Below, piece by piece: positions 26,074 through 33,673 of a DNA stretch of 38,008 nucleotides; the stretch's first letter is position 1; each line of letters begins with the position of its first letter. The notes beneath the pieces were generated by a model that saw only the letters and a list, made by a program, of their open reading frames with translations, had not been told where the DNA came from and made no database searches. The position numbers were made by a program, and so were the translations under genes. The DNA is from a virus: the IMG/VR virus record IMGVR_UViG_3300025102_000098, positions 1 through 38,008 of that record. The stretch is one strand, 5' to 3'.

Positions 26074-27408
26074 TCACCTCTTACTAACAATATTGAATGC
26101 TAGTGAGGTATCATCAAAGCGATAACCTGCACTATCTTCATCTCGGACTTCTGTTGGCCCTGTTGGTGCAGATGAACGCTCGCTGCTTGCTTGCCCGCCT
26201 TTCTTTGAATGTTCATCTAATACAGGAGAGGATTTTGTTAATTTGTTTAATTTATCTAATAACTTTTGAATTTTGTTCTTTAGAGATAATATCTCGGTTC
26301 TTGACAAAGATTGTGCTTTTGCTACAAGAGGGTCAGATGTTCCTAATGGGTCGCCTATTGCCCCACGAGCAAGCCTGTCTGCTCTAACTCCTGAATTCAT
26401 GTTTGTTCCCATTTTTGGAACTCTAGGCATTCTAGTCGAACCTTTTGTTCCGCCTATGAACCCGCCTCTTGTGCTTTGTGAAGATATACCCGTTCCGCCT
26501 GTTGAACGGTGGTGAGTCATGGCTCTAGGTAATGCGCCTTGCTCTCTCGCCATTTTAGCATTAGCCAATTTACGTTGATATGCCACCGGATCACGAAGTC
26601 TTAACGGAATACCTTCTGCTCTTGATGCCCCACGCATTCTTAGAGGAATACTTCTCGATACGGGGTTGAATGATTGTCGTTTGGAAGAAGTGTCGAGTTG
26701 CAATTTAGCACTCGCTGCTCGTCTTTTAGTTTTTGACTTTGGTTCTCTTCCACCGGATGTGTTGTGCTTACCGCCCACTTTTTTGCCTCTTTTTCCCTTT
26801 CTTTTCTTTTTTCGTCTTTTCTTTCGTTTGGATTTTTCTTCATCCTCATCACTCTCCTCATCTTCGTCATATTTTCGACCTTTGTATTTCCTTCTTGCCT
26901 TTAACAAATCAAAAGCATCGGATATATCGTCATCGAAACTAGCCCTTATTGCACCTCTCGATGGATGGCCGAATGTAATGTTTGGGGTATCGCTTCTAAC
27001 AGAACCCACGTTTGCACCTGCTGATGCGGATAAGCCGTTAGCCCCAATGTCCACACCTAACCTACTTTCAAGTAATTGATTTTCATTCTCCATCATAGGG
27101 CTTCGACCTATTTCTTGGTCTATCTTACTTGGCCTTACATCTACATGAGTAAGACCCGGAACTAATTCTCTTAGTGCTTGTTCTCGCCTTTTTTTCTTAT
27201 CTCGTTGATCACGGCTTTCGCCATCTTCGGGCGTTTGCCTTGTATGATGAGATAAGCCATCTGCGTTCTCATTGGGATTAACATCTAAATCACCATAGTT
27301 ACCCATTTCTCTACCATTGAAGCCGCCCGTAAACTCTTGTGTTCTTGGCCGCCATAGATTACCTATATCATTAGGAGTCGAACTTACTTTGATGATTTCA
27401 TCACTCAT
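26074..27408 (-). CDS. Basic-cluster protein with APTGPTE motif
   Basis: A 444-residue protein: polar N-terminus, an acidic patch then a highly basic cluster (EDEEKSKRKKRRKKKRKGKR, ~residues 180-215), Arg/Gly-rich middle (RGGFIGGTKGSTRMPRVP), a helix near 370 (RTEILSLKNKIQKLLDKLNK) and a C-terminal segment with SAPTGPTEVRDEDSAGYRF. That last motif recurs near the C-terminus of the gene at 11757-15113. The basic cluster would bind nucleic acid, so it may be an internal DNA-associated protein. Overlaps the upstream stop by ATGA. Family unknown. Confidence 0.6.
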   Translation of the reverse strand: MSDEIIKVSSTPNDIGNLWRPRTQEFTGGFNGREMGNYGDLDVNPNENADGLSHHTRQTPEDGESRDQRDKKKRREQALRELVPGLTHVDVRPSKIDQEIGRSPMMENENQLLESRLGVDIGANGLSASAGANVGSVRSDTPNITFGHPSRGAIRASFDDDISDAFDLLKARRKYKGRKYDEDEESDEDEEKSKRKKRRKKKRKGKRGKKVGGKHNTSGGREPKSKTKRRAASAKLQLDTSSKRQSFNPVSRSIPLRMRGASRAEGIPLRLRDPVAYQRKLANAKMAREQGALPRAMTHHRSTGGTGISSQSTRGGFIGGTKGSTRMPRVPKMGTNMNSGVRADRLARGAIGDPLGTSDPLVAKAQSLSRTEILSLKNKIQKLLDKLNKLTKSSPVLDEHSKKGGQASSERSSAPTGPTEVRDEDSAGYRFDDTSLAFNIVSKR

Positions 27409-27926
27409 TTATACAGACTCCCTTTACTACTATAACCATGATACCTATGTTGCATTTCTGCACCCCTATGAAGATTATGTAAATATTTGAATGAAAATTG
27501 CACCTTCAATGGTAAATCAAGATACCAATTGAATAAATGTCCTATGTTATGATATGGTTTAGCGATATAAACAAACTCTTGTTTTAATTCTTTTATTGCT
27601 CTCAAAACATCCATAAACTCAGTTACTGAACTGTCGTTAGACATGAAATCAACTATTGCAAACCTGCAAGCCATAACAGACATTAATGCTTGTGATGCTG
27701 TTTCTTTTACACCTTCGTGATCTTCGGAGGGTAATGAACCAATCATGCCTTCTACCCATCTTTCTAATACGAAATCTAATCCATCTAATAAATCAACTAA
27801 CCTTGCTTCGCTTTTAGGATATTCACCATGCAAAAGCATAGAATATTCTGAATCTTTTAACATTAATGAATGTATTGAGCGTGGATGATGTTCGTTATCA
27901 TCATCGTCTTTTGGCAACCAATTCAT
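27405..27926 (-). CDS. 173-residue helical protein, unknown
   Basis: After an acidic/His-rich N-terminus (DDDDNEHHPRSIHSLML) the protein is mostly alpha helical (EARLVDLLDGLDFVLERWVE; QALMSVMACRFAIVDFMSND; EFMDVLRAIKELKQEFVYIA) with a basic, His-rich C-terminus. It overlaps the next gene by ATGA and follows the candidate small terminase directly. It could be a partner of that protein, but nothing in the sequence states a function. Confidence 0.65.
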   Translation of the reverse strand: MNWLPKDDDDNEHHPRSIHSLMLKDSEYSMLLHGEYPKSEARLVDLLDGLDFVLERWVEGMIGSLPSEDHEGVKETASQALMSVMACRFAIVDFMSNDSSVTEFMDVLRAIKELKQEFVYIAKPYHNIGHLFNWYLDLPLKVQFSFKYLHNLHRGAEMQHRYHGYSSKGSLYK

Positions 27927-28633
27927 TCTCCAAGCACCCCCGCTTCAGCCAATGCATTTCGTAAAACACGCCATTCATCAGGAGACTTCTCGGCAAAGTG
28001 CGCCTGTATCACGGTGATAACAGATACAGATTGGTTTTTATCAATTACCTCTACTTTATCCATCCACACCGCTAAATCATTAAGCGTATCTCTTACTTCA
28101 CGATGTATCTTTACTGCTAATTCCACATCTTTAGGATTAACTACATCAGTACCGCCTAAGAACTGTTCTTCAACACGGTCAATTTGTAATTCATAAATGC
28201 GGTCTAATCTGTTCATATTTTTTTCAATACGAACCAAAGAATCTTTTGTGCTTTCTAAGGCAGAAGGTATCATCTCCAAATCTACTTGTTTTGAAATTAT
28301 AGGTTTGATATGCTTTTCCATATGTTGTGTTATTATCGTTTCTTTTTCATTTAACTCATATGCAAAATCTTCAACTGAGGCTCGACCATCAATAATCGCC
28401 GCTTCTATTTCACTTCTCTCAGGATGCGTACAAATACTACAATCTTGATTACTATTGTTGTAATATTCACCCGAATGCCGCCTCATATGGCGATGAACTG
28501 TACCTGATGCCCATCCTTGATCTTTATCTAAATCTTCATTATCAACTAATCCTGTTCTTACTTGACGTTCTAAAACATCTCTTTCAGGATGTTGACAAAA
28601 GGGGCAATTATTTCTTGTCTTACGCCCCGCCAT
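27923..28633 (-). CDS. Candidate terminase small subunit with tandem zinc/HTH units
   Basis: A 236-residue protein. Two repeats of the same plan occupy the N-terminal half: Cys10/Cys13 + HPER ... His49/His53, and Cys65/Cys68 + HPER ... His104/His108. Each has a helix-turn-helix-like span between the metal ligands (ASVEDFAYELNEKETIITQH in the second). Helices follow (IEKNMNRLDRIYELQIDRVE; AVKIHREVRDTLNDLAVWM), suitable for oligomerisation. CxxCxHPER...HxxxH proteins with an HTH often act as viral DNA-recognition or small terminase subunits. Against this, it lies ~6 kb upstream of terL with unrelated genes between. A transcription regulator is the alternative. Confidence 0.55.
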   Translation of the reverse strand: MAGRKTRNNCPFCQHPERDVLERQVRTGLVDNEDLDKDQGWASGTVHRHMRRHSGEYYNNSNQDCSICTHPERSEIEAAIIDGRASVEDFAYELNEKETIITQHMEKHIKPIISKQVDLEMIPSALESTKDSLVRIEKNMNRLDRIYELQIDRVEEQFLGGTDVVNPKDVELAVKIHREVRDTLNDLAVWMDKVEVIDKNQSVSVITVIQAHFAEKSPDEWRVLRNALAEAGVLGE

Positions 28634-28666
28634 GTCATCTTAACTCCTAACCATCATTATTGGGTC

Positions 28667-29068
28667 TTACGCTTCTTCTTCTTTGAAAGGTAATGGCTCA
28701 GAATGCTTTTTCATGTGTATTCCGCAGTAACCCATAGATGATTTTTCATGCTTTCTTCTCTTGCATCTTTCACCACTAGATACGTTAGAAATACACCTCA
28801 TCGCATCTGAAGGATTACGATAACATTCTACACATACTTGAGTGCCATATTTAGATTTCTTTCTCATCCCTTTACCGCATTCTACGCATTGATATTTGGC
28901 CTTTTTTACGCCATTATCATTATTCCATTGTTCTAAAGCAGCCATCGCATCAGTTAAATCAACTTTACCATCTTCATTGACATCTAGTTTATTTTGTATT
29001 TTCTGCATTGTAGTCGGTTGTCTGTTCGGCATCCTGTATTGAGGGGTAAATCCCCCGCCCCTATACAT
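28667..29068 (-). CDS. Small protein with EF-hand/dockerin-like loop and zinc-binding cysteines
   Basis: A 133-residue protein. Residues ~29-45 contain DVNEDGKVDLTDAMAALE, a DxNxDGxxD calcium loop with flanking helix. Residues ~60-80 have CVEC and CVEC pairs (zinc ribbon), followed by CISNVSSGERCKRRKHEKSS and YCGIHMKKH, a second possible Cys/His metal site. The rest is basic. Small proteins combining a Ca loop and zinc ribbons are hard to assign; nucleic-acid or protein docking is likely. Confidence 0.65.
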   Translation of the reverse strand: MYRGGGFTPQYRMPNRQPTTMQKIQNKLDVNEDGKVDLTDAMAALEQWNNDNGVKKAKYQCVECGKGMRKKSKYGTQVCVECYRNPSDAMRCISNVSSGERCKRRKHEKSSMGYCGIHMKKHSEPLPFKEEEA

Positions 29069-29078
29069 TGAAGGGGCA

Positions 29079-29345
29079 TTACCGAAAGGAAGCGTATGTG
29101 CGACCTGCGACTACAAAAGTAAGCATCAATCCCATCAGCAAAAGCATAGATTGTGTAGGAGACATACTTGGCCCTTTGTAAATAAGAATAACCATATTAA
29201 AAAGCATAAACGCAAGAATAAAAATCATAGTTGCACTTTCAACCATTATTTTGTTAGGACTAAGCATTTGTATAGTAGTATCCATTGGGTTCAAACCACC
29301 ATGATACTGAATCTCTTCATCGTTTTTTAATCTACTTCTCTCCAT
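29079..29345 (-). CDS. Small two-helix membrane protein
   Basis: An 88-residue protein from ATG 29345 (MERSRLKNDEEIQYHGG), nine bases after AAGGAG; other in-frame ATGs closer to that site are possible. Two hydrophobic segments, about residues 33-54 (SATMIFILAFMLFNMVILIY) and 59-83 (SMLLLMGLMLTFVVAG), with a short polar turn, give a hairpin in the membrane. Size and topology are like a holin, but also like small virion membrane proteins. No lysis enzyme is visible nearby. Confidence 0.65.
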   Translation of the reverse strand: MERSRLKNDEEIQYHGGLNPMDTTIQMLSPNKIMVESATMIFILAFMLFNMVILIYKGPSMSPTQSMLLLMGLMLTFVVAGRTYASFR

Positions 29346-29358
29346 ATTCATCATCTCC

Positions 29359-29991
29359 TTAAAGAAGTGCTGCTGCACCTGCACCCATAGCCCCATAGCC
29401 GCCCATTCCTTGTGCTTGATTACCGATCATGCCGCCAATTAAACTACCTAAGAATCCGGGCTGAGGTTGCCCATTGAGCATATTAGAAATTGGGTTGTGA
29501 GCAGAAAGCAACATTTGTATTTGTTGTTGATTCATTTGAGTCTGCTGCATACAACCTGTTTGCAAACTTTGCATGGTTAATCTAATGTTTTCAGCAGACA
29601 TAGATACGAGGTTAGTAGGCAAAGAGTTTGTATCTAAAGTAATATTCCCATCAGCATCTGTTTTGAATGTTACATTAGTAAAGAAATCTTTCATAGCCAA
29701 TGTCATCATTTCAGAAAATAAATCCATTAAAAGACCCATACTATTAGTTTGTATAAATGCCGCAATAGGGTCATTATACTGTAAAAGTCTAGCAGTTGCT
29801 TGAACAGGATCGTTTGCCATTGCTTGCATCATTGGATTTTGTGCCATCTGTTGCATCATCATGGGATCCATTTGCCCTGTCATTCCGTTATTCATCATCA
29901 TACCACCGCCCATAGCAGGTGCTGCACCAAAAGTGCTTGGTGCGCCAAATTGCTGTGTAGGTGCTTCATTGCTTTTACTAAACCAACCCAT
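29359..29991 (-). CDS. Met/Gln-rich protein with hydrophobic Gly-rich C-terminus
   Basis: A 210-residue protein with GAGGAAT upstream of the ATG. The N-terminus is Gly/Met/Ala-rich (AMGGGMMMNNGMTGQMDPMM), then helices (LMDLFSEMMTLAMKDFF) and a beta segment (FKTDADGNITLDTNSL), a Gln/Met-rich helix and a Gly-rich hydrophobic end (GFLGSLIGGMIGNQAQGMGG) that could insert in a membrane. It overlaps the open frame of the downstream membrane protein. Function unknown; part of the membrane-GTPase module. Confidence 0.6.
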   Translation of the reverse strand: MGWFSKSNEAPTQQFGAPSTFGAAPAMGGGMMMNNGMTGQMDPMMMQQMAQNPMMQAMANDPVQATARLLQYNDPIAAFIQTNSMGLLMDLFSEMMTLAMKDFFTNVTFKTDADGNITLDTNSLPTNLVSMSAENIRLTMQSLQTGCMQQTQMNQQQIQMLLSAHNPISNMLNGQPQPGFLGSLIGGMIGNQAQGMGGYGAMGAGAAALL

Positions 29992-30007
29992 TTTTATTCC
30001 TCATTTT

Positions 30008-30949
30008 TTATGTTCCCGCTATTGGTGTTGTATTAGGGGAAAGGGTATTGCTTTGTGGTTGTTGCGGTATTCCTCCACGAGAATTAGGCATTTGGGTAGG
30101 TATTCCTATAATCCCTTGTTGTTTCATAGAATCTTGTATTTGCAAGGCTCTTAAATCAAAAGTAACAGTTACTATATCAGCAACACCTGTTATTGGATTT
30201 GGATGTTGAGTCAAAGTAACGCCTTTTTTGTATTTTACATCTTGTTGAACCATTTTGAAAAATGGCTCATATTTAACTAAAGATTCTGTTGTTGCTCTAT
30301 TCTCGGTTTTGTTGCGAGTTAATCCCGGCACTCTTAGGAATTTTGTTCCTTTTGCAACGGGGCGAGAAAATCCATCGTCTGCTAATTCTTCTTCCGCCAT
30401 TATCTGTTTTAATGTATGAAATATATGTAAATGAGCAGGGCAAAGCGTACTATTCAACTCATCCCCATGATCCCCTTGTGTTCTTGCATGAGGTTTACGG
30501 CTTGAACCATCTTCATTCATCCAATACAAATCAGCAAGGGATAATCCTGTATCGTCATCAATAATATGACTGTAAGCGTTATCTCCTTCTACAAATCTTC
30601 TTACATCTACGCCGCAACAAGCACATTCTGTTGCACCATTATATCTGTATATTTTATAGAATCCTAAATTGTATCTTGGCGGCCTTAATGCTCTCCTTAA
30701 CATTTTAATGTTCTTTTTTCTTGCCTTTCTTGGGTTTTTAGGGTTTGTAGTTAATTGTATTTCTACTGTTGGAACTACGGTTGTATCATTTTCTAATTCT
30801 CCTTGTGAACCCATGTTTGCTAATTCTGCTTTTTGTTGGGCCTTTAACATTGCATAATTAATGCCCGTTGTTGCCGCTAACTGTTGTAATTGTTCATCAG
30901 TTAGTCCGGCTAATCGCACGTTTGGATTCCACCCCGGTATGAAACTCAT
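30008..30949 (-). CDS. Zinc-site protein, unknown
   Basis: A 313-residue protein. A Lys/Arg-rich stretch (NPKNPRKARKKNIKMLRRAL) precedes a metal-site region: CACC (about residues 114-117), several His/Asp residues, then LCPAHLHIFHTLKQI (~178-192). CxxC ... C..H.H spacing suits a zinc finger and loosely an HNH-like fold, but I cannot identify a convincing catalytic His-Asn-His set. The C-terminus is beta-like then disordered Pro/Gln/Asn-rich. It follows the GTPase gene directly and may partner it. Confidence 0.55.
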   Translation of the reverse strand: MSFIPGWNPNVRLAGLTDEQLQQLAATTGINYAMLKAQQKAELANMGSQGELENDTTVVPTVEIQLTTNPKNPRKARKKNIKMLRRALRPPRYNLGFYKIYRYNGATECACCGVDVRRFVEGDNAYSHIIDDDTGLSLADLYWMNEDGSSRKPHARTQGDHGDELNSTLCPAHLHIFHTLKQIMAEEELADDGFSRPVAKGTKFLRVPGLTRNKTENRATTESLVKYEPFFKMVQQDVKYKKGVTLTQHPNPITGVADIVTVTFDLRALQIQDSMKQQGIIGIPTQMPNSRGGIPQQPQSNTLSPNTTPIAGT

Positions 30950-30990
30950 AGCCCTGTCAGACCTGTTAGACTCTTTAAGATAGCGGCTTT

Positions 30991-31674
30991 TTAGATTGCT
31001 TCAATTAGATTTACCATTACTTTCTCAACATTCAGCCCATGTTGTGCAGATATTGCTTCGACTTTTGCTTGAACACCTGCTTTTCTTAAATCTCTTAATT
31101 GTTGTTTGAATGGATAAACTATGGGATGTTCTCTTTGCAATTCGTGCGCCCATAGGTATTGTGCTTGAGGACTCCACCACGCATCCATTTTGTTTATTAG
31201 AAAACAAAACATATCGGGTTTGTACCCATTTCTTGCATTTTTTCTTGCTTTACGAGAAATTGCTTTGGTTCTATCTTTTCCTGTAATATTATCCACAAGA
31301 TATTGCAAAGAAGCAACGGCCTCTTCTCTAAAGTTAGGATGTGTCAAAACTCTATGATCCACCATAAAAAATACAATATTTACTTGCCTACCAAACATAT
31401 CTTCTATCCATAAATTCTTGTATTGAGTATGACCTCCTACATCAGCACTAGATATTGGATGTCTTTCTCTTTTGTATTTTATTTGTTTACGGTGAGCAGT
31501 TGGTAGTTTATATTGCCCATTTACTATTTGATGACTTGTCCTAAACTCTATGGGTATGGGTTCAATATCACCGGGAACTGTAAGATATTGGTCTAATGTT
31601 GTTTTCCCTGTCATGCTAGGGCCATAAACACCAATCTTGTATGGCTTTAATGTTCTATAAACTCTCTTTATCAT
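30991..31674 (-). CDS. Arf/Ras-like small GTPase
   Basis: A 227-residue P-loop GTPase. G1 is GPSMTGKT (18-25); G3 is DVGGH (78-82), of the Arf/SRbeta style DxGG, with His where Arf has Gln; a Ras-like central strand ends in FFMVD (102-106); G4 is NKMD (161-164), the guanine-specific signature; G5 is probably ISAQHG near 213. It would bind and hydrolyse GTP and act as a switch, plausibly at the membrane or in assembly. No lipid-attachment signal is seen. A basic insert (SRKARKNARNGYKP) precedes G4. Neighbours upstream encode two membrane proteins. Small GTPases are rare in prokaryotic viruses. Confidence 0.85.
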   Translation of the reverse strand: MIKRVYRTLKPYKIGVYGPSMTGKTTLDQYLTVPGDIEPIPIEFRTSHQIVNGQYKLPTAHRKQIKYKRERHPISSADVGGHTQYKNLWIEDMFGRQVNIVFFMVDHRVLTHPNFREEAVASLQYLVDNITGKDRTKAISRKARKNARNGYKPDMFCFLINKMDAWWSPQAQYLWAHELQREHPIVYPFKQQLRDLRKAGVQAKVEAISAQHGLNVEKVMVNLIEAI

Positions 31675-31728
31675 ATGCCCTGCGGCAATTATTATATGAC
31701 CTGCTAAGACTGTGCTACTGATGGGGTT

Positions 31729-31956
31729 TCACCCCCTGTTCGATAGCCACTCCCAAACTTGTGTAGGGCTTACATCTCCTAAATTGTCTAAGAAGAAAAG
31801 AGATGCAAAAGTTAGGACTACGCCGCCCACTAACGCCACTACGGTACGCACCCATCCGGCAAGCCGTTCCATCCTACGTTCATAGGCATTTTCCGCAAGT
31901 ATCTGAGACATGGCCTCAGTTTGCCTTTCTTGTTTAGTGCTAAACGGCCAAACCAA
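31729..31956 (-). CDS. Small single-span membrane protein (TTG start)
   Basis: A 75-residue protein starting TTG 31956 with GGGGGG six bases upstream. A basic/amphipathic N-terminal half (SQILAENAYERRMERLAGW) leads to one hydrophobic span at about residues 38-57 (VVALVGGVVLTFASLFFL) and a short polar tail ending WLSNRG. The charged side is probably cytoplasmic. It may anchor or recruit the neighbouring GTPase, or act as a holin; both are guesses from position. Confidence 0.6.
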   Translation of the reverse strand: MVWPFSTKQERQTEAMSQILAENAYERRMERLAGWVRTVVALVGGVVLTFASLFFLDNLGDVSPTQVWEWLSNRG

Positions 31957-31970
31957 ATGCAGCCCCCCAC

Positions 31971-32414
31971 TTATTGTTTATCATTATCCGAACCATCATT
32001 AGGGATTCCAAATAGTTGTTGCCCCGTAACTTGTTGATATTGTTGTTCATAATCAGAATACATCTGCTCACGCTGCATTCTTCGTGTTGCTATCTGCATT
32101 TGATTACGCATCCACTTGTCGTATCTTGTACCTTGTTGAAACTCAGCCCTCATTGAAAGTGTATCTTTAATTCCGCCTACTTGGAATAGAACCATTGATA
32201 TACAAAGGAAACCGAAGGTGATGAGGCCGTATTGCAGACCCATCTCTCCTGACGAGGCAGTTGGCAGATACCAATCTAAATGCGATACAGTAACTGCGAC
32301 CCCTGTAAGCAAAGATTGCCATAAAAGCATAGCAATCAGATTTATATCAATTCGTTGGCTATCATTTGCCCACGGAGGTAATCCTCCCATTGGCGGTGGT
32401 TGTTGCATAGTCAT
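31971..32414 (-). CDS. Two-span membrane protein with long basic/Gln-rich tail
   Basis: Start placed at ATG 32414 (MTMQQPPPMGGLPPW), right after the stop of the RHH gene; a GTG five codons upstream lies in that gene. Two hydrophobic spans, about residues 25-47 (INLIAMLLWQSLLTGVAVTV) and 62-84 (LITFGFLCISMVLFQVGG), are followed by a 60-residue cytoplasmic helix rich in Arg/Gln/Met (WMRNQMQIATRRMQREQMYS). The tail could be a coiled-coil platform for the GTPase. 147 residues; no family recognised. Confidence 0.65.
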   Translation of the reverse strand: MTMQQPPPMGGLPPWANDSQRIDINLIAMLLWQSLLTGVAVTVSHLDWYLPTASSGEMGLQYGLITFGFLCISMVLFQVGGIKDTLSMRAEFQQGTRYDKWMRNQMQIATRRMQREQMYSDYEQQYQQVTGQQLFGIPNDGSDNDKQ

Positions 32415-32415
32415 T

Positions 32416-32556
32416 TTATTTTCCCTCACTCTCTAAATGGCGGAAATACATTTCAATAGCATGATTTAGGTATGAAGATTTAGATTCTCTACCTCTTTTT
32501 GACTCCATCAAATGCCATAGATCATCTCTTAGGATAATCGAAACGTGCTTCCCCAT
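32416..32556 (-). CDS. Ribbon-helix-helix transcription regulator (46 residues)
   Basis: A 46-residue gene. It reads MGKHVSIILRDDLWHLMESK, then RGRESKSSYLNHAIEMYFRH and LESEGK: a beta strand (VSIIL), helix A, a Ser/Ser turn, and helix B (SSYLNHAIEMYF). This is the ribbon-helix-helix fold of CopG/Arc/MetJ-like dimeric DNA binders, where strand residues contact operator bases. It heads the membrane-GTPase module and may autoregulate it. Its upstream gap (32557-32621) contains GATATATG and an AT-rich stretch that may hold the operator. Confidence 0.75.
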   Translation of the reverse strand: MGKHVSIILRDDLWHLMESKRGRESKSSYLNHAIEMYFRHLESEGK

Positions 32557-32621
32557 AGAGCGTTGTGATATATGTTAGGGTTATTACGGTTGTCATGTCT
32601 GACGGTTCAGAATAGTGTTTT

Positions 32622-32648
32622 CTAACTAATAAAATCAAATGCGGTCAT
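32622..32648 (-). pseudogene. Truncated tag minigene (MTAFDFIS stop)
   Basis: ATG 32648 overlaps the previous stop as ATGA, the usual arrangement here. It reads M-T-A-F-D-F-I-S then TAG. The first five codons match the shared tag start exactly, followed by an early stop. This looks like the remains of a tagged gene whose body was deleted, next to the RHH gene. It could also be a translated leader peptide, but there is no sign of that. Confidence 0.6.
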
Positions 32649-33673
32649 TCATAGCCCTCTTCTTCTTTCAAATAGTTTTTCATATAGGCATCGAAACTTT
32701 TTGTGTCTAAATGATCATCTCTAAACTCTTCATCATTCATGGCAGATATTATTTTTCGCTTTTCCAATTCAAATAATCGTTTATATCCTTCACCGTCAGC
32801 CATTCCGGTTTTAGGGTCATAACCATAATTATTATCTATACCTTTTTCAGCCAAAGCACGATGAACCAAATTGTTGATTGTTTGTGCGGCATTCATAACA
32901 TACGCTTGATTTACTTTTTGTTGGTGTTGATCTTCATCAACAAAATTTAACATATCAAATATCTCCATATCATCTTCATTATATTCTCCCCTACCTATGG
33001 AATTGTAGCGTTCTTCAAGATTGGCTTGTAATTCATCATCTAATATTTTTTCCCAATTAACATCATCCCAAGTTCTTTCATTATCTTTTAGTTCCTGTTC
33101 AATCGCACTACCCTCAAGCATTTCAATCATCATTTCTGCAAAAGAATCATGGTCTAAATTGTCGTTAGATATGGCATTTTCTACAAAATCTTTTCTCATT
33201 TGATACAATCCATAATCGTTATCAAAATGCAAACCTACACGCCATGTAGTATTTTCACGCCTAACATTAGGATCAGGATGATAGCCTATCTGCCCGTTTC
33301 TCTTCATAGCATCAATCATGGCTCGCTCTTGAGTATCCATTAACTCATCGCTTTGTTCGGATGTCAAACCTTCATAACCACTATATTTTGTTTCAAAATC
33401 CGGCACTTCATCAAGTATATTCTGCATTGGCTCTATGTCGTCAAAAGGAACACCTAATGCATCCATAGCCTCAAATGCTTGATTAAATGCATCCTTTTGT
33501 TCGTTAGGAACAATTTCTACATTTTTTGAATTTTCATTAACATATCTTTGAGCGCATTCGGGGTAATGTGAGAAATACCAATTGCCATCTCCTATTTCTC
33601 CACATAGAGGGCATTTTATCTGCCCATCTTCTTCTTTGACTAAACCCCACGCTCGGTCAAAGGCTTCGCCCAT
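32645..33673 (-). CDS. Tagged 342-residue acidic protein with zinc finger (GEAFDRAWGLVK)
   Basis: N-terminus MGEAFDRAWGLVKEEDGQIK is a variant of the shared tag. A zinc finger follows at once: CPLC then HYPEC (Cys near 21, 24, His ~36, Cys ~40, like a C2H-C finger). The remaining ~290 residues are acidic and helical (QKDAFNQAFEAMDALGVPFD; KILDDELQANLEERYNSIGR), with LTSEQSDELMDTQERAMIDA. LTxEQ also occurs in the tagged gene at 35703. It is the largest tagged protein of the accessory arm. Confidence 0.75.
   Translation of the reverse strand: MGEAFDRAWGLVKEEDGQIKCPLCGEIGDGNWYFSHYPECAQRYVNENSKNVEIVPNEQKDAFNQAFEAMDALGVPFDDIEPMQNILDEVPDFETKYSGYEGLTSEQSDELMDTQERAMIDAMKRNGQIGYHPDPNVRRENTTWRVGLHFDNDYGLYQMRKDFVENAISNDNLDHDSFAEMMIEMLEGSAIEQELKDNERTWDDVNWEKILDDELQANLEERYNSIGRGEYNEDDMEIFDMLNFVDEDQHQQKVNQAYVMNAAQTINNLVHRALAEKGIDNNYGYDPKTGMADGEGYKRLFELEKRKIISAMNDEEFRDDHLDTKSFDAYMKNYLKEEEGYE

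Noticed and set aside
26666-27079. Plus-strand frame rich in Phe/Leu/Ser that looks like a membrane protein
   Set aside because: It is the reverse of the Lys/Arg/Glu-rich segment of the 26074-27408 gene; antisense of Lys/Glu codons gives Phe/Leu/Ser.
29079-29345. Firm holin call
   Set aside because: Two-span topology fits, but there is no lysin next to it and other membrane genes are nearby; function stays open.
30008-30949. HNH nuclease call for the zinc-site protein
   Set aside because: Cys and His residues fit a zinc site, but I cannot place the paired catalytic His and Asn.
31715-31740. GGGG/CCCC hairpin near 31719-31731 as a terminator
   Set aside because: Only four-base arms, no U-tract, and it overlaps a stop codon in a tightly packed unit.
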